From IMG/VR virus record IMGVR_UViG_3300025154_000387, positions 1-23,641 of that record: 23,641 nucleotides of DNA; one strand, given 5' to 3'. Of the stretch, positions 7,630-15,793 are shown piece by piece. The notes under the pieces were generated by a model that worked only from the letters and a program-made list of their open reading frames with translations, was not told the origin of the DNA and made no database searches. A program made the position numbers and the translations under genes. Source of the DNA: a virus. Each line of letters opens with the position of its first letter. Within the stretch, counting starts at the first letter, position 1.

Positions 7630-8135
7630 GCTCGCACCTTTGCAGCGCTGGCGCCGGGGTTCAGAATGATCGCTGCTGGTCCGCCGCTGCCGGGGAACAG
7701 AACCTGATCGCCGTAGCGCACAACGCGGCCAGTTGCGTTTGCCGGTGTGTCTGTGCCGCTCCCAAGCTCCACCATGTCGGCGGACGGCCCGACGAACACG
7801 GTACCTGACGCGTCGAGCGTGAGTGTTACGGGACGCCACCCAGCGTCACCAGGAGCGGCAAAGTGGGTGATCATCGGCATATCGCGGCGACCCTCAACAA
7901 ACTGCACGAGCACCGTCGAACCGAGCCCCAGTTGCGCATTGAGCCCCGCCATGCCGGGAGATATCGAGATCGGAAGCAAGTCCGGGAGCCCGCGGTCCAC
8001 TACCACCTGCAGGTGCCACCGGCCGTCCCCAGGGTTGGCCTTGACTACTCGGTAGCGATACGCCCCCAGGAACGGCAGCTCGGGCAGCACATGCCGCACC
8101 GCGCGCTCGAGGTCGGTCATGAGGCGATCGATCAT
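7626..8135 (-). CDS. Baseplate assembly or spike protein (P2 gpV / Mu gp45-like)
   Basis: 169 residues starting MIDRLMTDLERAVRH at the ATG that overlaps the hub gene stop, with GAGG upstream. After a short N-terminal helix, an OB-fold-like domain (about 20-95) carries YRVVKANPGDGRWHLQVVV and a GSTVLVQFVEGRRDMPMIT strand pair characteristic of the gpV family. Residues 100-169 are a beta-rich, Gly-rich tail without the clear metal-binding apex histidines of needle spikes. The protein would form the trimer at the tail tip. The family call is supported by both sequence pattern and synteny. Confidence 0.78.
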   Translation of the reverse strand: MIDRLMTDLERAVRHVLPELPFLGAYRYRVVKANPGDGRWHLQVVVDRGLPDLLPISISPGMAGLNAQLGLGSTVLVQFVEGRRDMPMITHFAAPGDAGWRPVTLTLDASGTVFVGPSADMVELGSGTDTPANATGRVVRYGDQVLFPGSGGPAAIILNPGASAAKVRA

Positions 8136-8809
8136 GACGCTGCCTCGCAAATGCATACGAAGCGCGAGCGCTCAGACGTCACCTCGAGATCGAACGAGCG
8201 AACGACCATCGGGACGTCAAGCCCGACGCGCAGGATCTTCCCCACGTCGATCGACGCCGGCGAGCTCGCCACGACCTGGGCGACCTTCCACCGCGGGTCG
8301 AATTCGAGCACCTGGTACTCGCCCACCACTTCAGACCGGGCACGAGGACCGACTCGCGTGATGCCGTCGAATCCCACCCACCACGAGGTTGGGCTGCAGA
8401 CAGCCTGGAGGGCCCGTCCTGCCGTCGTCCGCTCGCGGACGTAGTCCACGCCCAGGGCGGTACCGATCACGACGCTACCGAGCGTCTCCCCAGCAGCGTT
8501 GGCAAGATCCACCACTATCGACGCCGCGGACACGCCGGAGTCGGAGTGATACGGCTTGGGCTCGATCGGCTTCCGCCATCCGCCGGCGCCGGCGACCACA
8601 AAGGCCTTCGAGAGCAATCCGTCGGAGCCGCTGAGCTCCGGGACGAACGTGCCGACGTACTGGGCCCCGCCTACGTCGAGGATCGCCGCACCCGTCAGCC
8701 CGGACCTGTCTTGATCGAAGTCCACCACTGCTGTCCACACGCCGGAATGCGGCACGCTCAGCGCGAGCGCTGTAACGAGCATTCCGTTGGCTGTGACTGA
8801 CTGACTCAT
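8132..8809 (-). CDS. Baseplate hub-like protein (Mu gp44 / gpD-type position)
   Basis: 225 residues, ATG in an ATGA overlap; no clear ribosome binding site, so it probably depends on translational coupling. The N-terminal half has beta strands typical of a hub-like module (PHSGVWTAVVDFD, AQYVGTFVPEL). Residues 95-150 form the SVVIGTALGVDYVRERTTAGRALQAV segment followed by WWVGFDGI, and the C-terminus is again beta-rich. It occupies the slot between the tape-measure-proximal protein and the spike, where the hub gpD/gp44/gp27 is expected, but it is shorter than typical hubs of 300 residues or more. Late control D-like hub is the best guess. Confidence 0.6.
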   Translation of the reverse strand: MSQSVTANGMLVTALALSVPHSGVWTAVVDFDQDRSGLTGAAILDVGGAQYVGTFVPELSGSDGLLSKAFVVAGAGGWRKPIEPKPYHSDSGVSAASIVVDLANAAGETLGSVVIGTALGVDYVRERTTAGRALQAVCSPTSWWVGFDGITRVGPRARSEVVGEYQVLEFDPRWKVAQVVASSPASIDVGKILRVGLDVPMVVRSFDLEVTSERSRFVCICEAAS

Positions 8810-9423
8810 AGCAGTGAATTCAACTCGTCGACGAGGCCATCGATCATTGCGTCCGCTTCGTTCTGCGTGCTCGTGCCGCCTCCGCCGTCGGTCTTGGCCG
8901 ATCCACCCTTGGTGCCTGCTTTCGAAGCCGCTCGGTGCTGCCGGAACTTGATCTCGAATTCGTCCACACCAGGTGCGACCCGCCGAGGGCCGATCACGTC
9001 GAGCACGATGACTGCCACAATCGGCACGGGCAGGAGCATCAGGTTCGGGTAGTAGATCGACAGCGAGTTAGGGTTCTTCTCCGTGGGCGGCTTGAGCAAT
9101 TCCTTGAACGTGTGCCACTCGGCCCACTGCTGTTGGGGCGTTGGTAGCGACGGGCCGCGCCATCCGAGTTGGATTTTTGCGGGGAACTCAGCCAGACCAT
9201 CACCGTTGTACACGACGGTCGCGCCCGACTGGCCCTTGCCGTCCTGCGTGTCCCACTTGCGAGGGTTCGATCCGGCGCAGTCCGCCACGAGCCCCGGGAC
9301 CTGGATCTGATTGAGGTACAGATACCGCCACAGCTCAGGGTAATCGAACGGATTGAGCTCGGCGCCCTGCAGCGAGCTGAGCAGCCCGTCGTCGGTCAGT
9401 TCGCCTGGGAGCTGCTGCGTCAT
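8806..9423 (-). CDS. Tail protein at tape-measure/baseplate junction
   Basis: 205 residues from an ATG in an ATGA overlap with the tape measure stop. The sequence holds LNPFDYPELWRYL near the N-terminus, a Gly-rich turn region (GKGQSGATVVYNGDG), an aromatic stretch WAEWHTFKELL, and a hydrophobic segment LMLLPVPIVAVIVL (about 129-142) followed by FEIKFRQHRA. The end is low-complexity (Gly/Thr/Lys) and then acidic helical. The hydrophobic segment is more likely a buried strand than a membrane span. The gene sits where other myoviruses encode tube-initiator or DNA-circularisation/LysM-like proteins that cap the tube at the baseplate. The family is not recognised. Confidence 0.65.
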   Translation of the reverse strand: MTQQLPGELTDDGLLSSLQGAELNPFDYPELWRYLYLNQIQVPGLVADCAGSNPRKWDTQDGKGQSGATVVYNGDGLAEFPAKIQLGWRGPSLPTPQQQWAEWHTFKELLKPPTEKNPNSLSIYYPNLMLLPVPIVAVIVLDVIGPRRVAPGVDEFEIKFRQHRAASKAGTKGGSAKTDGGGGTSTQNEADAMIDGLVDELNSLL

Positions 9424-11258
9424 GCGATCGCCACCGTGGCCGGGATGCCGGCTTGCTCGAGGCCCGTCTCGATCGCCTCGCAGAGCTGGGCAATGACTCC
9501 GCGCGTCTGCTTCTCTTCAGCCGCGGACATGCCTTCGATCTTGAGCGGGATCGTGATCGAGACCGGCCCGCTACGAGCTCCGCCTCCGGATGCCTGGCGC
9601 CCCGCCTCAGCCATCGCAGCGATCTGCGGGGGCTCCACTGTGCTGATGTCCGTGAATGCAAGCGGCTCTACCAGTGATGTCGCTGCGTCCTCTACCGCCT
9701 GCGCCTCCTGCTCGATACCAATCGCCATGCCCTGGCCAGCGTACCCTCCGACCCTGGTTGTCGCCTTCGAGGGGCTTCCAATTTCCAACGTGCTGGTGAG
9801 GGTGGATAGCAGACCAGACGCCATCGACTTGATCGCGTCGTAGACAGCGCCGGACCCGCTGGTGATGCCGTTGACCAGGCCGCTGATGAGGTCGCCGGCG
9901 GCGGACAATCCGGCGGCTCCAAGCTCGAATAGCGCGCCTACTGCGTCTGAAACGGCGCCTCCGATGGCGACCGCGGCGGAGGCGATCGCCGTGACGAGGC
10001 CGAAGACGACAGCGATCACAGCCGCAATCACACCGATAACGACGCCGAACACGGCGGCCACGATTACCAAGCTCGCGATGAACAAGCCCATGACCCACTT
10101 GCCCGCTGTGACCGCGATCGCAATCGCGTCGATCTTCCCGGCGAGCTCGGCGGCCTTAGCCTTCGCCGACTCGGGAATCATTTCGAGGATCGCGTTCGTG
10201 GCCTTCAGCACCCCGATCGCAGCCATGAGCGCGAGGATGATCATGCCGCGAAACAGCTGATGCGCCAGCGGGATAGCGGCCGTGAGCCCGTTGATCAGCG
10301 GCACCACGATCGTCGAGAGCAACGCTTCGAGCGCGCGTCCTTCCGATCGATTCTTGCTGAACAGATCGACGAAGCCTGCGAGCGCGGTACCGAACTTGCC
10401 AGTAGCGGTCTTGGTCTTGGGCCCAGCAAAAATACCGGCGATATGATCGCTGAGCTTCATTCCGATCACGTCGAGGTTCGCCATTCGCCGCGCGATCAGA
10501 TCCGGGCCTGGATTCTTGCCGAGTCCCGCCGCCTTGTAGGAAGCAGCGAGCAAGGCCTTCTCGAGCTCAGCCCCGCGCTTGCCGCTCTTCCACAGCCCGT
10601 CGGCGAGTTTGCCGACTTCGGCGGTCGACAGCGGCACCTTCGACGCGACCTTACTGATCGAGCCCGACAGCGCAGCAGCAGACGCCGCGGATCCGGTCAT
10701 GCCCTCGCGCAAGATATCGATCTTCGACGCTGCGTCACTGGCCGAAATCGCGGACTTCACGAGCGCCACGCCGAGCGCAATCACCGCGGTGGTGGCGATC
10801 AGCGCAACAGCAGCGAGCGCCGCGAAACCAAGGCTGGCAGCCGCAAAGATCGCCGTGCCCTTGCCGGCGAACAGTGACAGCTTGGTGTATGCCTCCTTGA
10901 GCTCGTAAAACCGCATGACGGTGTTGCCTATCGGCCCGCCAAACGCACCGAAGTTGGATGCCATATCACCGTAGTGATCGGCCATTACCAACGAGGCCTT
11001 GTCGGCGCCTTCGAACTCACGCGCTAGCCGATTGGCCTCTTTGGCGGTCTTGCCCATGCTGTCGGCCACGGCCTTCGCTTCTGCGGACATTTCGCTCGCG
11101 GATCCGCCGGTCGACTTCAGGTCGCTGTTGAGCTTCTGCAGCTCGCTCGCGGCCCCGCGCATGGCCTCCTGCATCCCCTGCAGAGATGCCCCCGCGGCTG
11201 CGGCTGCGCCGGACGTCTCATCCCTGAGGACGAGCCCGAATTCCGCGGTGTCAGCCAT
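9420..11258 (-). CDS. Tail tape measure protein
   Basis: 612 residues from MADTAEFG (ATG 11258-11256, GAGGG upstream), overlapping the end of the previous gene by 8 nt. The first 130 residues are helical and Ala-rich. Hydrophobic blocks lie at about 135-170, 338-352 and 388-435. The signature LEIGSPSKATTRVG at 491-504 with a GYAGQGMAIGI continuation is a classic tape-measure motif. The C-terminus is amphipathic. The protein sets tail length and is released on infection, its hydrophobic parts helping DNA cross the membrane. By the usual rule of about 0.15 nm per residue this predicts a tail near 90 nm. It is the longest gene of the tail block, right after the chaperones. Confidence 0.9.
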   Translation of the reverse strand: MADTAEFGLVLRDETSGAAAAAGASLQGMQEAMRGAASELQKLNSDLKSTGGSASEMSAEAKAVADSMGKTAKEANRLAREFEGADKASLVMADHYGDMASNFGAFGGPIGNTVMRFYELKEAYTKLSLFAGKGTAIFAAASLGFAALAAVALIATTAVIALGVALVKSAISASDAASKIDILREGMTGSAASAAALSGSISKVASKVPLSTAEVGKLADGLWKSGKRGAELEKALLAASYKAAGLGKNPGPDLIARRMANLDVIGMKLSDHIAGIFAGPKTKTATGKFGTALAGFVDLFSKNRSEGRALEALLSTIVVPLINGLTAAIPLAHQLFRGMIILALMAAIGVLKATNAILEMIPESAKAKAAELAGKIDAIAIAVTAGKWVMGLFIASLVIVAAVFGVVIGVIAAVIAVVFGLVTAIASAAVAIGGAVSDAVGALFELGAAGLSAAGDLISGLVNGITSGSGAVYDAIKSMASGLLSTLTSTLEIGSPSKATTRVGGYAGQGMAIGIEQEAQAVEDAATSLVEPLAFTDISTVEPPQIAAMAEAGRQASGGGARSGPVSITIPLKIEGMSAAEEKQTRGVIAQLCEAIETGLEQAGIPATVAIA

Positions 11259-11652
11259 TGCCGCCCTCGATGTGCGCAATCGCGCGGTCGACCATCGCCC
11301 GCTTGATCGTTTCGCTGGTATCCGCCGGAAGCTCACCGGTTGGGATGATCTCTCGACGAGGCACACCCCGGCCGAGATGGTGGTAGATCTCTGGAGCGCC
11401 CAGCGTGACGGTCACCTGATTGCCGCTCACCGACACATTGACCGCGGACGCTGCCCCGCTGAGAGGGCGTCGACCATCCTTTGTGGGCGGCCACGCTTCG
11501 CCCATCACGGACGTACCGGCGGCCACCGAGCGACGGATTGCAGACTCCACAGCAACAGCGGCATCGGGCGCGGCATCGTCGACCACCTTCGGCAGCGATT
11601 GGAGCCTGTCAATCCAGGTTCCGACCTTTGCGATTGCTGCGTCTGCGCTCAT
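11251..11652 (-). CDS. Phage virion morphogenesis / tail completion protein (gpG or gpS-like)
   Basis: 133 residues; the ATG shares one base with the TAA of the chaperone extension frame (TAATG). The N-terminal half is helical and the segment GEAWPPTKDGRRPLSG (51-66) matches the pattern found in Mu gpG, P2 gpS and HK97 gp10-like proteins, where a W-x-P-L/T-K turn precedes a charged loop. A later PRREIIPTG segment is also typical. These proteins finish the tail or join it to the head. In Mu and P2 the gene lies near the head-tail genes; here it is between the chaperones and the tape measure, which is unusual. Confidence 0.72.
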   Translation of the reverse strand: MSADAAIAKVGTWIDRLQSLPKVVDDAAPDAAVAVESAIRRSVAAGTSVMGEAWPPTKDGRRPLSGAASAVNVSVSGNQVTVTLGAPEIYHHLGRGVPRREIIPTGELPADTSETIKRAMVDRAIAHIEGGNG

Positions 11653-11852
11653 TATTTCGCCATCGCCTTCAAAAAGCTGCGGAGCTCGATCCTCAGCGCC
11701 CGCATCGTTGCCCAGTGTTCCGCTTGCAACACCGCCGCTACCAGTTGCCGATCAAACTCGTTGTCCGTGTCCTCCCGTCCGACCTCCAGAGCCAGGATGC
11801 ATTCCGCTGCAATCCCCGGTCGCTCTCGCGCGTGGCTCAGGAGGTCTCGAAT
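11652..11852 (-). CDS. Tail assembly chaperone, -1 frameshift extension (T part)
   Basis: This frame is open from ATG 11882 to TAA at 11654-11652, but no ribosome binding site precedes that ATG and the first ten codons overlap the upstream chaperone gene. It is best read as the extension made when ribosomes slip by -1 at GGGAAAA (11858-11852). The fusion would hold 173 residues of the first frame plus 66 from this one (IRDLLSHARERPG onward), 239 in total. The extension is helical and rich in Ala, Leu and Arg, ending LRSFLKAMAK. In lambda the equivalent gpGT binds tube protein and tape measure and is absent from the mature tail. The coordinates given are the part read after slippage. Confidence 0.8.
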   Translation of the reverse strand: MRDLLSHARERPGIAAECILALEVGREDTDNEFDRQLVAAVLQAEHWATMRALRIELRSFLKAMAK

Positions 11853-12370
11853 TTTCCCTCGGTTTGCTCCCGTTGCCGCCATCCCGCGAGCCAGATCAGT
11901 GCGTCACAGCAGCGCCCGATCAGGCCCGGAAGGGTGGAGACCATCGCGTTGAATCGTTGCTTGTCCGGGTACAGAAGGAACTCTCGCGCGAATTGCTCCT
12001 GCGCATTCTGCGAGGTCTTGTTCTTGTCCGCGAATCCCCGGTACTTCGCCGGCGTCGGCCGACCCATGACGACCATGCCCATCGACGTGTCGATCCGCCA
12101 GATGTGGATGCCGACGCGTCCGTGCTCGACCTCGAGCTCCTCGAGCTTCTCGATCTCCTCGGCGGCCCTCGCCTCGCGTTCGATCTCGCGCTGGAGGTCG
12201 TCGAGCTCGAAGCGCCTCGTTCGCTTGTCCTCGGCCGCTTCTCTCGCCGCGCGCGCCTCGTCGAGCTTGGCTTGGAGTGCTTCTCGTCGGATCTCTTCTT
12301 CGGTCTTCGGTGCCTCGAATTGTGTACCCGGGATACCTGCGGTTCGATATGTGCTGTCATCTTGGCCCAT
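11837..12370 (-). CDS. Tail assembly chaperone, zero-frame product (G part)
   Basis: 177 residues starting MGQDDSTY at ATG 12370-12368, chosen because AAAGGAGT stands seven bases upstream; a TTG eight codons earlier has no such site. Residues about 24-90 are a highly charged coiled coil (EEEIRREALQAKLDEARAAR onward), then a globular C-terminal domain with Met-rich strands (SMGMVVMGRP) and an amphipathic end. Position between tube and tape measure and the slippery heptamer four codons before the stop are the hallmarks of a lambda G-type chaperone. The long N-terminal coiled coil is not typical of lambda G and may be an added interaction module. Confidence 0.82.
   Translation of the reverse strand: MGQDDSTYRTAGIPGTQFEAPKTEEEIRREALQAKLDEARAAREAAEDKRTRRFELDDLQREIEREARAAEEIEKLEELEVEHGRVGIHIWRIDTSMGMVVMGRPTPAKYRGFADKNKTSQNAQEQFAREFLLYPDKQRFNAMVSTLPGLIGRCCDALIWLAGWRQREQTEGKFETS
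11852..11858 (-). other. Programmed -1 ribosomal frameshift site (GGGAAAA)
   Basis: On the minus strand the chaperone gene reads GAG GGA AAA TTC, giving a perfect X-XXY-YYZ heptamer G-GGA-AAA. After slippage the tRNAs pair with GGG and AAA and translation continues at ATT in the -1 frame, which is open for 66 codons. The zero-frame stop follows four codons later. A GGGAG sequence eight bases upstream could act as a Shine-Dalgarno-like stimulator, as known for other bacterial frameshifts. Lambda uses the closely related GGGAAAG at the same place in its tail genes. Confidence 0.88.
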
Positions 12371-12394
12371 GACAGACTCCTTTCTAGTCGGCAA

Positions 12395-12805
12395 TTATTC
12401 GGGGTCGCCGAACACCCAGTACGAAATGGACGCCGCGGCGACTTGCTCGGCGCCGAGTTCGACGGAACAGGATGTGACTGGAGTCGATGCGCCGTCGACC
12501 GGTCCTGCGATGATCTGTGTGCCGCCGGGCTCGATCTCGTGACTCAGGGCCACGGCGCCGTTGATCAGGATTCCCAGAGGCCCGTCCGTGTTGTTGTCGA
12601 TTCGCAGGCCCGTTGCCTCGGTGCCCACGGATCCGAACGGGATCTCGTAGACGGTCGTGGCGACGGCACCCGCCGGCACGTCGATCAATCCCTCGTTGAG
12701 TGCCTGGTAGGGAACCGACACGGTCTTGCGAGGAGCGCTCACAGACGACCCGCCTGCGCTTGAATAGGACATGTCGAAGGTGAACGTTGCAGTCTTGTTT
12801 GCCAT
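12395..12805 (-). CDS. Hypothetical small tail protein
   Basis: 136 residues from an ATG two bases after the tube gene stop, with GAGGT upstream. It begins MANKTATFTFDMSYSSAGGS and is beta-rich throughout, with little charge and one internal Cys, consistent with a compact beta-sandwich. No family is recognised. It lies between the tube and the tail chaperones, a slot where some contractile phages carry a second tube-like or tail decoration protein. That is a positional guess only. Confidence 0.68.
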   Translation of the reverse strand: MANKTATFTFDMSYSSAGGSSVSAPRKTVSVPYQALNEGLIDVPAGAVATTVYEIPFGSVGTEATGLRIDNNTDGPLGILINGAVALSHEIEPGGTQIIAGPVDGASTPVTSCSVELGAEQVAAASISYWVFGDPE

Positions 12806-12807
12806 CG

Positions 12808-13305
12808 TCAGACCTCATTCTCGCTGTTGTAGAGCGTCTTGCCGTTGCGGCGGCACTTGAGGAATTTGATCGTGATCTCTTCCTCCCTGCCGTCGGCGCT
12901 CTCCTCGTTGGCGTTGCTGTTGCCGAGCCAGATCAGCGTCTCCCACTCGGCCCGCTGCTCCGGAGTCCCCTCGCCAAGGTCCCACTGCAGCTGAGCGCTC
13001 TTGAGCTGAACCTTGCTCGGCCCGTACGACTTGCCGTCGCTCGAGTGCGCGGCCCACCAGTCGCGAAGCTCGGCGATCGCGTGCACTGGTCCCTTGATCT
13101 TGAGATCCCCAGGAACGTACTTGCCATCAGAGAACGCCACGGGGGCATGGTCGGCAGTCGCTGCGTAGCCCACGACCACCTCGCACGCCTCATCCCACGT
13201 GAGCGACGTGAAGCCCGTGAACAGGTCGCCGTCGAGCGTGAGGCGCGTATGCGACCACGAGACCAGCCGGCCGTTGATGTTGAGTGTGTTGATGGTCTGT
13301 GCCAT
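12808..13305 (-). CDS. Tail tube protein
   Basis: 165 residues starting MAQTINTLNINGRLVSWSHT, ATG with GAGGT upstream that overlaps the end of the sheath gene. The protein has an N-terminal beta hairpin, a GDLFTGFTSLTWDEACE segment, then a helix (IAELRDWWAAH) flanked by strands, and a C-terminal IKFLKCRRNGKTLYN strand region. Order directly after the sheath, length near the usual 110-180 residues and the alpha/beta layout support the inner tube, the hexameric-ring conduit for DNA. Sequence motifs for the family are weak, so the call leans on position. Confidence 0.75.
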   Translation of the reverse strand: MAQTINTLNINGRLVSWSHTRLTLDGDLFTGFTSLTWDEACEVVVGYAATADHAPVAFSDGKYVPGDLKIKGPVHAIAELRDWWAAHSSDGKSYGPSKVQLKSAQLQWDLGEGTPEQRAEWETLIWLGNSNANEESADGREEEITIKFLKCRRNGKTLYNSENEV

Positions 13306-13313
13306 GCGCTACC

Positions 13314-14777
13314 TCACGCCACGACGCCGGTGGCCGGATTGACGAACCCCATGGTGATGTCGAAGCCGGCGGGATACGCCAGCGGCACGATGCGAAGAGC
13401 CCCGGTCACAACCGAGTTCTGCGCGAGCAGGTTGTCGGTTTGACCGACGGCGAACGACTGCGCCGATACGCTGTCACCCACCGCGTTGCGCACCTCGGCC
13501 TCGACTTCCTTGTTGATGTCCTTGGCCTCGGGCGTGGTGATGTAGCCCGTCGACGGAGACACGAAGATGTTCTTGCGGCACCGAGACAACAGCCGACTTC
13601 CACACGCTGCGGCCGCGCGGTTCGTAACTGCGACGTACTGCCAGAGGTAGTAATCGCTGCCGATATTGGCGAGCACCCGCGGGGTGGTGACGTAGGCACC
13701 CTTGCGCCCCTTGAGCGATGTCAGCGTCTCGAAGCCAAGAGCGTCGAGACCAGGATCGAGGGACTCATCGTGTAGCCCAGCCTTGCGGCCGGCTGCGTTC
13801 TTGATCTTCACGTCGCCACCGAGGTTGCCGAGGTCCACCTGGCCGAGGTCGGTCTTCCACGGCTTGGCGAGCTTCAGCGCGCGAGCGGTGGAGATCCAGC
13901 CGGCGGGTCGACGGTACTTGCGAGCGCCGACTGCCGAACTCGAAAACTCACAGTAACCGGCGGACACGGCAATCCGCTTGCTCGTGACCCCAGAGAAGTC
14001 CGCGGCCAACGATGCGATCCACGTGGCTTCGGACTCGCCGACAGCCGGGCCTCTTGCGTTGAGTCGTGCCGCCTTGCGGTCGCCAGCGGCCCAGAGAGAT
14101 TCGAGCCACGTGTCGAAGCTCCCCACCTCGGAGCCGCCCATCGGGGTCGCGAAGGCGGCAAAGTCCCAGTCGTAGCCCATCTCCGCGATCGCGGTCCGCG
14201 CGTCAGAGAAGTCGCTGGCGTTCTCTTGCGGTCCAGTTGTGCGGGTGAACCAGTAGTCGCCGGCGACGAGCGTGCCGGCGGCCAGATCGAACTTCACGTT
14301 GCCGGTTGGGAATGTGATGTGATTGTCAGTGCCGAGCTTCGTTGTGGCCGACATCGTGCGGCCGCCGTCAAGGCTGTGCTGGTACGTGATGCCATCGACC
14401 CCGATCGTCCCGCCGGCGATGACCTTCACGTACGGCTCGTATTCGTCGTACGGCTCAACAGCGGCGTCCGCGGTCGGAACGCTGGTGCCATCGACGTTGG
14501 TCGAGTCGATTGCGCCGTATGCACCCACCGACGTGGTGTCAGTGCGCATGAACACACACGCCTTGGCAGGGCGACCTATTGTTGCGCAGCCCAGTTCGAC
14601 GCCGGCGCCGTAGCCGAAGTTGGTTTCGATGTCTGCCGGGCGGGCAAACGCCACCGGTTGCAGAAGCGGGCCTTTGGACGCAGGCCCAGCGACGACGGCG
14701 ATGTGTCCGACGAGGTTCGACGGGAGCACGCCCAACGCGCCGTCGAGCAGAGTGATATTGACGTTGGCGATCGGCAT
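13314..14777 (-). CDS. Tail sheath protein (DUF2586-like)
   Basis: 487 residues from an ATG preceded by CGGAGG. The N-terminus (MPIANVNITLLDGALGVLPS) and the GHIAVVAGPASKGP segment that follows are typical of Mu-related sheaths. The middle domain holds inserted beta modules (about 90-190). The C-terminal half contains LDALGFETLTSLKGRKGAYVTTPRVL, a hallmark of the DUF2586/sheath family, with SDYYLWQYVAVTNRA, then a helix and final strand that would weave adjacent subunits together. The protein forms the contractile outer tube. Length agrees with the family. This gene makes the particle a myovirus. Confidence 0.86.
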   Translation of the reverse strand: MPIANVNITLLDGALGVLPSNLVGHIAVVAGPASKGPLLQPVAFARPADIETNFGYGAGVELGCATIGRPAKACVFMRTDTTSVGAYGAIDSTNVDGTSVPTADAAVEPYDEYEPYVKVIAGGTIGVDGITYQHSLDGGRTMSATTKLGTDNHITFPTGNVKFDLAAGTLVAGDYWFTRTTGPQENASDFSDARTAIAEMGYDWDFAAFATPMGGSEVGSFDTWLESLWAAGDRKAARLNARGPAVGESEATWIASLAADFSGVTSKRIAVSAGYCEFSSSAVGARKYRRPAGWISTARALKLAKPWKTDLGQVDLGNLGGDVKIKNAAGRKAGLHDESLDPGLDALGFETLTSLKGRKGAYVTTPRVLANIGSDYYLWQYVAVTNRAAAACGSRLLSRCRKNIFVSPSTGYITTPEAKDINKEVEAEVRNAVGDSVSAQSFAVGQTDNLLAQNSVVTGALRIVPLAYPAGFDITMGFVNPATGVVA

Positions 14778-14780
14778 CGG

Positions 14781-15326
14781 TCATGCCTCCGAAGGTGTGG
14801 GAAGAACGAACGTGGTGGTGAACTCGGGGTCGCGAATCACAGGCGTGTCCGGAATCCCCTCGAAGTCATCGAGCACTGAGATCGTGAAGCTCCACTCCTG
14901 CCCGAGGACGTGCTCTTGCTTCGCAGGGGCTACTCGCAGGACGGGGCCGTACTGAATCTCGCTCGCCCTCGCGTCGTGCAGCACGCGTAGGACGTGTCCG
15001 AGCAGCGTGTACACTGCCTCGTACTGGTGCCGCTCGTCGGCTGCGGACGCTGCCGTAGAACCGTCGTATCCCCAGACGTACACGGTGGCCGCCATTGGCA
15101 TTGACGCTACCCGCTTCGGGTTGCCGCCCGGCTGCCTGGGCGGCTTGATGTCGCCGATCTTGGCGCCTTGGAGCGGCTCAATTACGACGCGGTTTGCGAC
15201 GCGCGCACCGTGATTGACCTGCCTAGCCTTTTCGCGCGACCCGAACACCACAGACGTGGTGGAGGTCTCGGACTCGCCAGCGAGAGCGGCTGCAACCAGA
15301 TCGAACAGTGTGCCCAGGGAGCTCAC
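14781..15326 (-). CDS. Mu gp37-like tail terminator / completion protein
   Basis: 181 residues from a GTG (15326-15324) overlapping the gp36-like stop as GTGA. It starts MSSLGTLFDLVAAALAGE and has a mixed alpha/beta pattern with ATVYVWGYDGS and a central helix (EAVYTLLGHVLRVLHDA), ending in a beta region (WSFTISVLDDF). The series capsid, gp36-like, this gene and then sheath mirrors Mu, where gp37 (DUF1834) lies just before the sheath and is thought to close the head-proximal end of the tail. The call relies on order and general fold. Confidence 0.7.
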   Translation of the reverse strand: MSSLGTLFDLVAAALAGESETSTTSVVFGSREKARQVNHGARVANRVVIEPLQGAKIGDIKPPRQPGGNPKRVASMPMAATVYVWGYDGSTAASAADERHQYEAVYTLLGHVLRVLHDARASEIQYGPVLRVAPAKQEHVLGQEWSFTISVLDDFEGIPDTPVIRDPEFTTTFVLPTPSEA

Positions 15327-15793
15327 GAGCCGTCCTCCGATCTGCCAGTCGCTGCCTGCTTACTCATCCACGCATACGGGGAGGCTTCAGAGCAGGCGAG
15401 CGGGCCACCCTTGGACACGCCAGTCGCGGTCGTGTCGGATCGAAGCGGGAGTTCAAAGAGACCGTCCTTGGAGTCCGCGGCCTCCTTGATCTCGTCGCGA
15501 GCTCGCGTTGCGCGCTCGACGATCGCCTGGTCGGAGACGGAGGACGGGGACCACCCGAGTTTCGTGTACGCCTCTGGTGTCACCAGATGGTCGAGCCATT
15601 TGCGAATGACGATCGGATACGGTGCCGTGAACGGAGCTGCGTATCGCTTCGACAGCCTCGCATCGATCCACGCGCTCCAATCGCTTAGAGCGGCGTCCAG
15701 AAAGCCGGGCTCCCTCACCTCGAGCTCGTCCACTGACGCGTTCGACATGACGGTCCGGACGCGGAACTCTGGGACTGTGAGGTAGGACGCCAT
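15323..15793 (-). CDS. Mu gp36-like head-tail connector (DUF1320)
   Basis: 156 residues. The ATG at 15793-15791 has no convincing ribosome binding site: the bases before it are locked in a GGGCTTC/GAAGCCC hairpin. The sequence begins MASYLTVPEFRVRTVM and continues with ALSDWSAWIDARLSKRYAAPF, then a helical part (IVIRKWLDHLVTPEAYTKLG), a pattern characteristic of the DUF1320/gp36 connector family. The tail end (from about 115) is polar and probably disordered. In related phages this adaptor sits under the portal and links it to the tail terminator. It is the first gene after the gap behind the capsid gene. Confidence 0.8.
   Translation of the reverse strand: MASYLTVPEFRVRTVMSNASVDELEVREPGFLDAALSDWSAWIDARLSKRYAAPFTAPYPIVIRKWLDHLVTPEAYTKLGWSPSSVSDQAIVERATRARDEIKEAADSKDGLFELPLRSDTTATGVSKGGPLACSEASPYAWMSKQAATGRSEDGS

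Noticed and set aside
11853-11882. Independent start of the second chaperone frame at ATG 11882
   Set aside because: No ribosome binding site precedes it, its first codons are shared with the upstream gene, and the slippery heptamer joins the frames in the correct phase.
12371-12394. TTG start eight codons upstream for the tail chaperone
   Set aside because: The ATG at 12370 has a strong AAAGGAGT site, which lies inside the supposed upstream extension.
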